A stretch of DNA of 26,318 nt, taken from positions 1 through 26,318 of the forward strand of contig JAPLHH010000027.1 of the NCBI GenBank assembly GCA_026389735.1. The letters run 5' to 3'. The position numbers were made by a program, and so were the translations under genes. The DNA is from Chloroflexota bacterium (GTDB lineage: Bacteria; Chloroflexota; Dehalococcoidia; GIF9; UBA5620). Every line of letters begins with the position of its first letter. The stretch's first letter is position 1. Below, in pieces: positions 1-6,691 of this stretch. The notes below the pieces were generated by a model. That model had not been told where the DNA came from. It searched no databases and saw only the letters and a list, made by a program, of their open reading frames with translations.

Positions 1-1
1 C

Positions 2-94
2 CTCAAAGGGTACCACACTCAAAGCGAAACCATAGTTGAAACACTGACTAACGTCAAGGAGGCGATAGAAGTCTATTTGGAAAGCCTTCAGTGA
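2..94 (+). CDS. HicB-like antitoxin, C-terminal fragment (5' end outside window)
   Basis: An open frame enters from the left edge and stops at TGA 92-94. The last 30 residues include GYHTQSETIVETL and KEAIEVYLESLQ, the pattern of the C-terminal part of HicB-family antitoxins (typically G-x-x-T-Q-G-x-T-x-E-E-A followed by K-E-A-I-x-L-Y-L-E). In the family, HicB is a degraded RNase H-fold protein that neutralises the HicA mRNA interferase. No HicA-like frame follows in the next 150 bases, so a partner, if present, would lie upstream outside the window. Identification rests on a short segment. Confidence 0.7.
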   Translation, partial: LKGYHTQSETIVETLTNVKEAIEVYLESLQ

Positions 95-234
95 CACGTT
101 GATCCTTTAGCGGTAGAGGATATACAAATACAGCGAGGTTATGTTGTGACCATTAGGTTTTCTCCTATAACAGCTATATAAGTAGTTAAGATAGTAAATA
201 AGCTCTAAATACTTATTTGATCGCAAGACAAGTG

Positions 235-846
235 TTATTCGTAAGTAGCGTGTCTTCTGGCAACCACCTGAACCCACTCCCAACCGCCCTCTTTCACTAC
301 CGCCGCGATGGGGCCTCTGATTTCATCTACGTCGAACTTGTACTCATATACCTTGCCCACTTCCAGCGGCGTTTTGTCCTTTATAGCATAGCCCACGCCC
401 CATTGTTTTCTGAACAGTATTCGGCCGCGGACGAAGGTCTTGCGGAAGTGAACTTGAGGCACCAGCCCGCTAGTACCGGCTGACCATTCCACAGAACCCA
501 GCTCCTCGAATACCCTGACCGAACGCCTTGCCTCATCCAGGAGCAGCAGCGCCCGGTAGGCTTCGCTGAGCTTGTTTTTGCTGAAAATGCCATACCAAGA
601 GGCGTCCACTATTTTCCATTCTGCCACCAGGTCTGATTCCTCGCCTTTAGCAACGTGATAGGGTTTGGAAGCGTCGTTCAAAGCCAGAATTGTGTTGGCA
701 AGGGTTTCCTTGCTGACCGCATTGAGGTCGTGCTTTTCCCCGCCCAGGTACTGGAAGAAGCCCAGGGCATAGAGCATGAAATACAAGCCCGCGCCTGCCC
801 CGGCCAAACCCAATAGCAGCCCCAGCAAGCTAACTATGACTATCAT
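235..846 (-). CDS. Membrane-anchored protein of unknown function, 203 aa
   Basis: The frame starts at ATG 846 behind a clear AGGAGGTAAT ribosome-binding site. Residues about 3-30 form one hydrophobic Gly/Leu/Ala-rich segment (SLLGLLLGLAGAGAGLYFML), so the protein is probably anchored in the membrane by its N-terminus with a soluble domain of about 170 residues. That domain mixes helices and strands and ends in a segment that looks like a small beta-barrel (GYAIKDKTPLEVGKVYEY, then WEWVQVVARRH). I do not recognise the family. It converges on the hicB fragment and is read in the same direction as the 2TM and rubrerythrin genes, 212 bases downstream of the former with a repeat in the gap. Confidence 0.75.
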   Translation of the reverse strand: MIVIVSLLGLLLGLAGAGAGLYFMLYALGFFQYLGGEKHDLNAVSKETLANTILALNDASKPYHVAKGEESDLVAEWKIVDASWYGIFSKNKLSEAYRALLLLDEARRSVRVFEELGSVEWSAGTSGLVPQVHFRKTFVRGRILFRKQWGVGYAIKDKTPLEVGKVYEYKFDVDEIRGPIAAVVKEGGWEWVQVVARRHATYE

Positions 847-944
847 CTGATATTACCTCCTCTTCCAGTTTGCCTGCATTATATATCAGGGGAGCAGGTT
901 GGGTCGATAACATGTAATACAGAAGGTGGTTTGTTAATGTAGCT

Positions 945-995
945 GCGAGGCTTTAGCCTCGTTACAGCAAGGCGACCCTAAAGGGTCGCAACTAT
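945..995. repeat. Two-hairpin intergenic repeat, copy A
   Basis: Two perfect hairpins lie side by side: CGAGGC-TTTA-GCCTCG (946-961) and GCGACCC-TAAA-GGGTCGC (972-989), followed by AACTAT. The same pair occurs in inverted orientation at 13776-13824, where only the short joiner between hairpins differs. A one-hairpin relative is at 18299-18325. The elements lie in non-coding gaps and look like a dispersed REP/MITE-type family; they lack a T-run that would make them plain terminators. Confidence 0.85.
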
Positions 996-1058
996 TGATT
1001 CAGAGAATTACGTGAGTTGGCTGATTCAACTCGCCGGTTTGGCAGAAGAATCCTCAAC

Positions 1059-1346
1059 CTAGCTGCCGCTTTTCTTGATTTTTGCTATTTCTTTTTCTAT
1101 TGCTGCTCTCTCTGATCCGATGTCACGTTTTGAGAAGACTGCTACGGCATTGAACACTAGCCCTATTCCCCAAAACAGCATCACCCACATGGGCCAGAAA
1201 TAACCGTGGCCTGTAAAGTACCAGATTGCTACCAGCATCAAATTGACGAGGACGTATGCGGTCAGGTGCGAGTAAAATCCTCTCCTTCTTCGTACTCTCT
1301 GTGTGGCTATTTCGCGGACTTCCTCTTCAGACATTTTCTTCGACAT
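1059..1346 (-). CDS. 2TM domain protein, 95 aa
   Basis: The small protein has a basic N-terminus (VRRRRGFYSHLTAYVLVN), two hydrophobic helices at about residues 27-45 and 50-72 joined by GHGYFWPM, and a charged C-terminal helix rich in E and K. This is the layout of the bacterial 2TM domain family (Pfam 2TM), found alone or at the ends of sensor proteins; its function is not established. The start at ATG 1346 has a strong GGGAGGTGA site 3 bases upstream. It lies 84 bases downstream of rubrerythrin on the same strand with no obvious terminator between, so the two may share a transcript. Confidence 0.85.
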   Translation of the reverse strand: MSKKMSEEEVREIATQRVRRRRGFYSHLTAYVLVNLMLVAIWYFTGHGYFWPMWVMLFWGIGLVFNAVAVFSKRDIGSERAAIEKEIAKIKKSGS

Positions 1347-1430
1347 GATTCACCTCCCTTAGCAAGTATCGCTATTCTACTGTTATAAGTCAATAGACCC
1401 CTCACATTGGGTATAGAAAATACTGCACGT

Positions 1431-1934
1431 CTAGTCGATGCGCTTGAACATTTTCTTAGGTGCTCCGCAGATGGGGCACTTATCGGGGGCTTCGCCTTCG
1501 ACCGTGTTGCCGCAATACTGGCAGACGTAGATGGGCTTCTCAGCCATAGCCTGGCTCTTTTCCAGCATAGTGAGGGCGGTCTGATATAGGCGGTGGTGAA
1601 TTTGCTCCACCTTATTCGCCAGGTCAAAGCTGTCTTTCGCCTTCTTATCACCTTCGGCATCAGCCTGCTTTATGAAGGCAGGATACATCTCGGTAAACTC
1701 GTGATGCTCACCGCCAATTGCGGCCAGCAAATTGTCCTTGGTCGACTTTATCCCCTGCATCACCTTCAGGTGGTTACGGGCATGGACTGTCTCAGCATCT
1801 GATGCGGCGCGGAACAACCTGGCTATCTGTTTGTGTCCTTCCGCATCTGCCTTATCGGCAAAATACAGGTACTTACGGCTGGCCTGGCTCTCACCAGCAA
1901 AAGCGGCTTGCAAGTTTTGACTAGTTTCGTTCAC
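1431..1934 (-). CDS. rbr: Rubrerythrin family protein
   Basis: Rubrerythrins are cytosolic di-iron peroxidases that reduce hydrogen peroxide in anaerobes, with electrons coming from rubredoxin or NAD(P)H oxidoreductases. The N-terminal four-helix domain shows the ferritin-like ligands (E15; E48-x-x-H51; E78/E82; E110-x-x-H113), and the C-terminal rubredoxin-like domain has the FeS4 cysteines C138-x2-C141 and C153-x2-C156. The length of 167 residues is usual for the short form. The start is GTG 1934, chosen because AGGAGGTGG lies 3-4 bases upstream. An AT-rich stretch at 1960-1990 holds plausible but unremarkable promoter elements. It fits an oxygen-sensitive anaerobic lifestyle. Confidence 0.93.
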   Translation of the reverse strand: MNETSQNLQAAFAGESQASRKYLYFADKADAEGHKQIARLFRAASDAETVHARNHLKVMQGIKSTKDNLLAAIGGEHHEFTEMYPAFIKQADAEGDKKAKDSFDLANKVEQIHHRLYQTALTMLEKSQAMAEKPIYVCQYCGNTVEGEAPDKCPICGAPKKMFKRID

Positions 1935-2176
1935 AATCCACCTCCTGATATGTTAATTAACTATATTTTAATCGAAATCACATTCTAATTGAAGCCAGTG
2001 GTGCCATAATTAGCAGGCTCTAGTATTGTTTCTGCACTCTATTTCTCTCTCGCGTTGAGGTTATAAAGTGGTGCATCGAAGGGATTAGATTTGCCTTATG
2101 CCTAGGAACAGGGTCAATCACGTAGATTATACCACCACGTTCGTTTGGATAACACCAGCCAGGAAGCACGGAAAGC

Positions 2177-2206
2177 TTGTTAGTGCGGGTGGCTTGCTAG
2201 TATAAT
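2177..2206 (+). promoter_or_regulatory. Sigma70-type promoter of tRNA-Ala
   Basis: A perfect TATAAT at 2201-2206 is preceded after 18 bases by TTGTTA (2177-2182). The predicted start point falls a few bases before the tRNA 5' end at 2218, so the primary transcript would have almost no leader. Confidence 0.65.
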
Positions 2207-2217
2207 GAATCAACGAT

Positions 2218-2290
2218 GGGGCTGTAGCTCATTTGGGAGAGCGCCTGATTTGCATTCAGGAGGTAAGGGGTTCGAATCCCCTCAGCTCCA
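2218..2290 (+). tRNA. tRNA-Ala (anticodon TGC)
   Basis: The 73-base cloverleaf folds by eye. The acceptor stem GGGGCTG pairs with CAGCTCC (one G-U pair) and the discriminator is A2290. The T-arm is AGGGG-TTCGAAT-CCCCT. The anticodon loop sits in CTGATTTGCATTCAG with anticodon TGC, which reads GCA and other Ala codons. CCA is not encoded: CTT follows the discriminator. Confidence 0.97.
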
Positions 2291-2309
2291 CTTTACCGAG
2301 TAGGAGTGT

Positions 2310-2780
2310 ATGACGCAAGGACAACACAATCTCCCTCCACCTCCCCCACTAGAGGTTTACAACTACTTAATGAAGGAGTTAAGTCCTCTCAAGAAAGAGG
2401 TATTTCCTTTTTGGCAAGAGGTGCTGACTCTAAAGATAAATCTATGGGAAGCCTTTAAAATGAACAAACTAAACAAATGTCAGAGAACTTATGATGGTTT
2501 CGCAGTTAGATGGATAGAGGCAAAGGAAAAGGTCATGGTATTGGAGAAGCTTATATCTCCAGAAGATAAAGAAGGAGAGAAAAAGATAGGAATAATACTG
2601 GGTGCTGGTTATTTGAGGCAAATGGAAATTCACGAGAGCGAGTTAACGCGGATTATGAACGACCTTTCAAGCACATTGCGAGACAAGAAAACAGAAGCTG
2701 ATTTCAAGACAGCAATAAGCTTATCAGCCTTAGCCATTTTCATAGGGGTGGTCTCAGTTATAGTTTCCATTTTTATCTAG
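2310..2780 (+). CDS. Orphan coiled-coil, tail-anchored protein, 156 aa
   Basis: The protein starts with a proline run (LPPPPPLEVYN), continues with long charged helices likely to form coiled coils (about residues 20-125), and ends in one hydrophobic segment (about 135-156, ALAIFIGVVSVIVSIFI) that reaches the C-terminus, so it should be a tail-anchored membrane protein facing the cytoplasm. The start ATG 2310 has GGAG at short distance. It begins 19 bases after tRNA-Ala and is noticeably more AT-rich than its neighbours, followed by 460 bases without a gene, which would fit a recent arrival next to a tRNA. I do not recognise the family. Confidence 0.65.
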   Translation: MTQGQHNLPPPPPLEVYNYLMKELSPLKKEVFPFWQEVLTLKINLWEAFKMNKLNKCQRTYDGFAVRWIEAKEKVMVLEKLISPEDKEGEKKIGIILGAGYLRQMEIHESELTRIMNDLSSTLRDKKTEADFKTAISLSALAIFIGVVSVIVSIFI

Positions 2781-3065
2781 ACATTTTAATTTCTCTTCGT
2801 GTATTGGACGATTTCAAATATAAATACCAAATACCACCTTAAAAGTTCTACCTATTGATACCCTATCTCCACTTGCAAACTTTTACCAGTTCTGTCCAAC
2901 CATAGGAGTGCGGTCCAAGGCATTCGCTGTCTGGTCAAAGAACTGCGAACTTTACTTGACACGACCCATCCCAAACCCCTTAGCAGTTGTGTCACAGATT
3001 AGAAGCTAGCGCACAATAAAAGTTAGCCATTCTAAGATTTTTAAGGCGTACTAGTGTTAAGCCTA

Positions 3066-3094
3066 TTGACGTAGAGCATCCTTTGTCATAATAT
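3066..3094 (+). promoter_or_regulatory. Predicted promoter of the KaiC-like gene
   Basis: TTGACG (3066-3071) is followed after 17 bases by TAATAT (3089-3094); an overlapping CATAAT (3087-3092) gives a better -10 at 15-base spacing. Transcription would start near 3101 and leave about 140 bases before the start codon. Confidence 0.5.
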
Positions 3095-3129
3095 TGAGTC
3101 TGGATAGAATATGAGGTTGCGGGTACTCC

Positions 3130-3191
3130 GGTGTGAAGAAGAGGCAAAGCGGGGGCACTTAACAGGGTTCACACTAGAGCGAAAAACCTAG
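3130..3191 (+). promoter_or_regulatory. Possible structured 5' leader of the KaiC-like gene
   Basis: Within the leader, GGTGTGAA (3130-3137) is complementary to TTCACACT (3168-3175) around a 30-base purine-rich loop, and CTAG (3174-3177) can instead pair with CTAG (3188-3191). The two pairings share bases and are mutually exclusive, as in a switch. The motif GGCAAAG occurs twice (near 3143 and 3194). I compared it by eye with c-di-GMP riboswitches and could not make a convincing match. Confidence 0.25.
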
Positions 3192-3240
3192 AACGGCAAA
3201 GTATGTTTCCTGATAAGGCTTCTGATGGAGGGTATGAAAA

Positions 3241-4461
3241 ATGAAATGTCCAATGTGCCAAGCTGAAAATCTTGATACTGCAGAATTCTGCCATCAATGT
3301 GGAGCACAATTACGTAGGATTTGTCCTAAGTGTGGTGCGAATAATTCTCCTCAGTATGCATTTTGTTGTGAGTGCGGCTATAAGCTAGCCATTGCCCCAG
3401 AGCCAGTGCCTGTAGCAAGGGAGGGCAGGGTGAAATTAAAGAAAGTTTGCCCCAAGTGTGGTGCCCATAATCCGCCTGAATACGGATTTTGTGGTGAATG
3501 CGGCTATAAGCTAATCTTCACCACGAGAATAGAACCAAAGGCCCCGGAACCAATAGCCGAAGCCCAGGAACCGAGGCGTGAAGCTCCTGAACAGATAGCC
3601 ATAGCCGAAGAGCCAATACCAGAAACCCGGGAGCCAATACCTGAAGCTACTGAGCCTATCCCCGTACCTACAGAGGCGATACCCGAAACCCCAGAGGTGA
3701 TACCCGTGGCACCTGTTGAAAAGCCAATACCTGTAGCAAAGGTGGAAATCAAGGCTCATCCGCGGGTATCAACTGGCATTGAGGGGCTTGATCAGCTTAT
3801 CGGCGGCGGCTTTCTAACAAACAAAGTTTACCTGATTAGCGGTGAATCTGGCACCGGCAAGACCGTTTTCGGGTTGCAGTACCTTTATCGTGGGCTTATT
3901 CAAGGCGAAAGCGGCATTTATGTTTCCGGCGGTGAGAAGCCAAGCCACCTTGTTGTAGATGCTGAGTCTCTGGGTTGGGACTTTGGTCAATATGTCCAGG
4001 AGCGGAAATTAGGCTTGCTAGACGTATCGCCCCATTTCGCTGACCTGCGCGCTGGTAAGGCTAAGGATGTTAATGTCCGCACCGTGGTCGCTGACCTTAC
4101 TAAACATGTGAAAAGCATAGGTGCCAAACGGATTGTCATCGACCCGATAGCGCCGCTTGTCTTCGGGCAGGAACGCTCAGTTTGCGTACAGGAGTATGTC
4201 AGAAATCTTATATTCGCCATCGAAGATAACCTGCAATGCACCATATTGATTACTTCGGACATGCTGTCGGGGACTTCAGCATTGTCTCACTACGGCGTCG
4301 AGGAGTTTATTGCCGAGGGAGTAATTGTGCTGGGGATGGGCAAGCGCGATGGTCAGTATGTCCGGACGCTCTTCGTAAGAAAGATGCGCAGTACTCAGAC
4401 GGACATCAATGAGCATATTTTCGAGATTCTTCCCGGCAGAGGTATAGTCGTCAAAGAGTAG
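3241..4461 (+). CDS. KaiC-like RecA-family ATPase with three N-terminal zinc ribbons
   Basis: Residues 1-90 hold three tandem zinc ribbons (C3/C6/C17/C20; C28/C31/C42/C45; C70/C73/C84/C87). Residues 95-170 are a Pro/Glu-rich linker with a repeating x-P-I-P-x pattern about every seven residues, likely extended. Residues 172-406 are a single KaiC-type RecA domain: STGIEGLDQLIGGG, Walker A GESGTGKT (201-208), acidic residue E232 in the KaiC-like SGGEKPSHL, and Walker B RIVIDP (297-302). KaiC-like ATPases are signalling switches; in archaea they have been proposed as hubs that connect to kinases and DNA-binding outputs. Unlike circadian KaiC there is only one RecA domain. GGAGG lies 10 bases before ATG 3241. 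A histidine kinase and an OmpR-type regulator follow. ATPase assignment is firm; partners are inferred. Confidence 0.9.
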   Translation: MKCPMCQAENLDTAEFCHQCGAQLRRICPKCGANNSPQYAFCCECGYKLAIAPEPVPVAREGRVKLKKVCPKCGAHNPPEYGFCGECGYKLIFTTRIEPKAPEPIAEAQEPRREAPEQIAIAEEPIPETREPIPEATEPIPVPTEAIPETPEVIPVAPVEKPIPVAKVEIKAHPRVSTGIEGLDQLIGGGFLTNKVYLISGESGTGKTVFGLQYLYRGLIQGESGIYVSGGEKPSHLVVDAESLGWDFGQYVQERKLGLLDVSPHFADLRAGKAKDVNVRTVVADLTKHVKSIGAKRIVIDPIAPLVFGQERSVCVQEYVRNLIFAIEDNLQCTILITSDMLSGTSALSHYGVEEFIAEGVIVLGMGKRDGQYVRTLFVRKMRSTQTDINEHIFEILPGRGIVVKE

Positions 4462-4576
4462 GAACGTCAAAACAGTCACACTTGTTAGAAGAGGTGGAGG
4501 CGGTGGCTTACAAACTTTGATGGCTGTCAATTTCATTATCTGCCCTACAGCTTTCCTTAAAGCGGCTATTATTGTA

Positions 4577-4605
4577 TTGCTTTAAATATGAGTGCAAATT
4601 ATAAT
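4577..4605 (+). promoter_or_regulatory. Promoter placing the histidine kinase on a leaderless mRNA
   Basis: TTGCTT (4577-4582), 17 bases, then a perfect TATAAT (4600-4605). Seven bases separate the -10 from ATG 4613, so transcription would begin at or just before the start codon. Confidence 0.5.
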
Positions 4606-4612
4606 AGGTGTA

Positions 4613-5869
4613 ATGATGGTGCCTCTATCACGAGAATCTCAGCGAAGTGATGCTTACTTTTCCTTACTAGACCGCGTTTCCAATCTTGTTTCCAGTTCGC
4701 TTGAGACTGAAGAGGTCTTTGTCCAACTTCTTGACACGCTCGTCTCGGGGTTAAAAGTAGACGCTTGCTGGATTCAATTACTTAACTCGGAGAAGCAAAG
4801 GCTGACTCTTGTTGCCCACCGAGGATTCACTACGGAGATGGCGAAGGAGATAAGCTCGCTGAAGCTGGGACAGGGTCTTATCGGCAAGGTGGCTCTAACG
4901 GGACAGCTATTGATGGGCCCCGATGTGGCCGCTGATCCCAACTTTGTCTTGGTTACTCCAATTCAGGCAGGATTTCGCTCCTTCATGGCTGTCCCCATGA
5001 GATGCGGGGGCAAGATTTTAGGTGTCCTAGGACTGTACGACAGGACTCCCAACCGATTTACTGAATACGAAGGCAAATTGCTGTCAGCAATTAGCGCCTG
5101 TGTTGCTGTAGCTGTCGATAGAGCTTTCCCGCTCCATCGTGGTGAAACGGAAAAAGCCCGACTTATCTCCAATATCAGCGAGAAGCAAGAATTTTTGAGT
5201 GCGTTGAGTCATGAGCTGCAGACCCCGTTAACTGCCCTTGTTGCCTCTGCCGGCCTTTTGGCTGAGGAGTTGCGAAAAGAGCCAAACTCTCCAAAGGTTA
5301 GGCTCGTCCAAAACATCATGCATAGTGCGTCAAATCTCCAAAACCGACTTGCGGAGCTTATGGATTTGTCGCAGTCTAAAACCGCGAGTTTTCGAATCAA
5401 AAGAAAGGCTGTGGACTTTTCAACCCTGGCTCGTAGAGTTGCCGAAGCGTTTACACCCTTAATGAAGGAGAAGGGTCAGTCTCTGGTCATTAAAGTCCCA
5501 GCTACTGTAATTGTCACTGCCGACGAGCAGCGATTAGAGCAAATTCTGCTTAATCTGCTAGCCAACGCCGTTAAATTTACTCCACGAGGCGGGCAAATTA
5601 CCTTTATGGCCAAAGAAGATAAAGCAAACCTTATTGTTGAAGTTCAGGATACAGGACCTGGTATATCGAAAGATGAGCAGTTAAAACTGTTTCGTCCATA
5701 CTACCGCATTCCCGCTGATAGGCGTCGTTTTCCGGGGCTTGGATTGGGATTGGCTATAACCAAACAGCTAGTGGAACTCAATGGCGGGACAATTTGGGTA
5801 GAAAGTGAACCAGGAAAAGGTAGCACCTTTGCCTTCTCGCTACCCTTAGTCGGCGGCAAGGCAAATTGA
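4613..5869 (+). CDS. GAF-domain sensor histidine kinase, cytosolic
   Basis: The protein has an N-terminal GAF domain (about residues 30-170 from this start; VDACWIQLL, GQGLIGKV, SFMAVPM, LGLYD) and then a complete kinase core: H-box SHELQTPL with the phosphoacceptor His, N-box NLLANAVKFTP, G1 DTGPGI, G2 GLGLGLAI and a final GKGSTF. There are no membrane segments, so it should sense a soluble signal or partner in the cytoplasm. A GTG at 4592 keeps the frame open, but it lies upstream of the -10 hexamer; ATG 4613 or ATG 4616 is preferred, the latter having AGGTG 5 bases before it. It lies between the KaiC-like ATPase and the OmpR-type regulator, 19 bases from the latter's ATG, so the regulator is its likely phosphotransfer partner. 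Confidence 0.93.
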   Translation: MMVPLSRESQRSDAYFSLLDRVSNLVSSSLETEEVFVQLLDTLVSGLKVDACWIQLLNSEKQRLTLVAHRGFTTEMAKEISSLKLGQGLIGKVALTGQLLMGPDVAADPNFVLVTPIQAGFRSFMAVPMRCGGKILGVLGLYDRTPNRFTEYEGKLLSAISACVAVAVDRAFPLHRGETEKARLISNISEKQEFLSALSHELQTPLTALVASAGLLAEELRKEPNSPKVRLVQNIMHSASNLQNRLAELMDLSQSKTASFRIKRKAVDFSTLARRVAEAFTPLMKEKGQSLVIKVPATVIVTADEQRLEQILLNLLANAVKFTPRGGQITFMAKEDKANLIVEVQDTGPGISKDEQLKLFRPYYRIPADRRRFPGLGLGLAITKQLVELNGGTIWVESEPGKGSTFAFSLPLVGGKAN

Positions 5870-5888
5870 TTCTATACAGGTGAAGGCT

Positions 5889-6584
5889 ATGAAAGTTCTT
5901 GTAATTGAGGATAGTACTGAGATCCAGGAAGCTATCTCTCTCACCTTCGAGCTGCACTGGCCTGAATCTAGTGTAATAGCTGCTAGTGAAGGTTTAAACG
6001 GCATTACCCTGACAGAGTCTGAATCTCCTGACATAATCATCCTTGACCTCGGCTTGCCTGACATGGATGGTTTTAAAGTATTAAAGGGAATCCGCAATTT
6101 CTCCGACATTCCGGTGGTTATATTGACGGTCAGAGGGGAGGAGATAGATAAGGTGAGGGGGCTGGAACTGGGGGCTGATGACTATATTGTTAAACCATTC
6201 AGTCACATGGAGCTTTTGGCGCGTGTTAGAGCTGTCCTTCGCCGAAGCCATATTCCAGAGCTTAAGGGGACCGAAGAGCCGCTCGTTACCTCAAAGCTGT
6301 CCATAGACTTCGCCACTCGAACCGTAACCAAAGATGACAAACAGATAAAGCTTACACCCACTGAATTTAATCTCCTTCATTATCTAGCCAGGAACGAAGG
6401 GAAGGTGCTTACCCACCGTGCTCTGTTGGTAAAAGTCTGGGGCGAGGAATACACTGACTCCTCTGAATATCTCAAAGTCTATATCCAGCGTCTCCGGGAT
6501 AAGCTGGAAGACGATCCGTCTGATCCACAGATACTAATCAGTGAGCGAGGAGTAGGCTACAAGTTCGTTAAACCACTAACCTAA
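5889..6584 (+). CDS. OmpR/PhoB-family response regulator
   Basis: A full receiver domain is followed by a winged-helix DNA-binding domain. From this start the receiver has acidic pair E7-D8, phosphoacceptor D53 (IIILDLGLP), switch T80 and K102 (IVKPF). The winged helix covers about residues 127-230 and has the family hallmarks LTPTEFNLLHYLA, VWGEEY, VYIQRLRDKLE and RGVGYKF. The preceding GTG at 5880 is in frame, but AGGTGA at 5878-5883 is better placed as the ribosome-binding site for ATG 5889. It is almost certainly co-transcribed with the histidine kinase. The tandem half-sites just past its stop codon are candidate binding sites for this protein. Confidence 0.95.
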   Translation: MKVLVIEDSTEIQEAISLTFELHWPESSVIAASEGLNGITLTESESPDIIILDLGLPDMDGFKVLKGIRNFSDIPVVILTVRGEEIDKVRGLELGADDYIVKPFSHMELLARVRAVLRRSHIPELKGTEEPLVTSKLSIDFATRTVTKDDKQIKLTPTEFNLLHYLARNEGKVLTHRALLVKVWGEEYTDSSEYLKVYIQRLRDKLEDDPSDPQILISERGVGYKFVKPLT

Positions 6585-6586
6585 GA

Positions 6587-6650
6587 TTTTTACCCAATTT
6601 TTACCAATTTTTACCGTCTATTTACTTTGTATTTACCGTCATTTTCACCT
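6587..6650 (+). promoter_or_regulatory. Tandem 11-bp-spaced operator array (TTTAC(C) x6)
   Basis: Six T-rich half-sites follow each other on the plus strand: TTTTACC, TTTTACC, TTTTACC, ATTTACT, ATTTACC and TTTTCACC. The conserved A of each ACC/ACT lies at 6592, 6603, 6613, 6624, 6635 and 6647, giving steps of 11, 10, 11, 11 and 12 bases. Direct repeats of 6-8 bases at 11-bp spacing are the known binding mode of PhoB/OmpR-class regulators, each monomer occupying one helical turn on the same DNA face. The array lies immediately after an OmpR-family gene and before the receiver-TackOD1 gene. Confidence 0.65.
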
Positions 6651-6658
6651 TGTCCTGC

Positions 6659-6664
6659 TACACT
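6659..6664 (+). promoter_or_regulatory. -10 element of an activator-type promoter
   Basis: TACACT (6659-6664) lies 9 bases after the last half-site of the array, and no TTGACA-like -35 is present at 17 bases. Activator sites replacing the -35 at this distance are typical for PhoB-activated promoters. A short leader and GGTGA 6 bases before ATG 6692 follow. Confidence 0.45.
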
Positions 6665-6691
6665 GGTGTTGAAAAGGTAAGGTGATACAAA

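Larger units (their letters stand above)
2781..3240. other. 460-base non-coding gap with promoter and leader at its right end
   Basis: No frame here looks coding on either strand. The left 280 bases are AT-rich and unstructured to the eye. The right end holds a promoter (3066-3094) and about 140 bases of leader for the KaiC-like gene. I see no transposase, integrase or second tRNA 3' end in the gap. Confidence 0.6.

Noticed and set aside
1307..1660. A 117-residue minus-strand frame overlapping rubrerythrin.
   Set aside because: It is an out-of-frame shadow of rubrerythrin with basic, low-complexity composition; rubrerythrin itself has clear motifs and a good ribosome-binding site.
3130..3230. 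c-di-GMP riboswitch (GEMM) in the leader of the KaiC-like gene, attractive because of the nearby synthase.
   Set aside because: Only the short GGCAAAG motif is reminiscent; the tetraloop-receptor pairing and the two-helix core could not be drawn.
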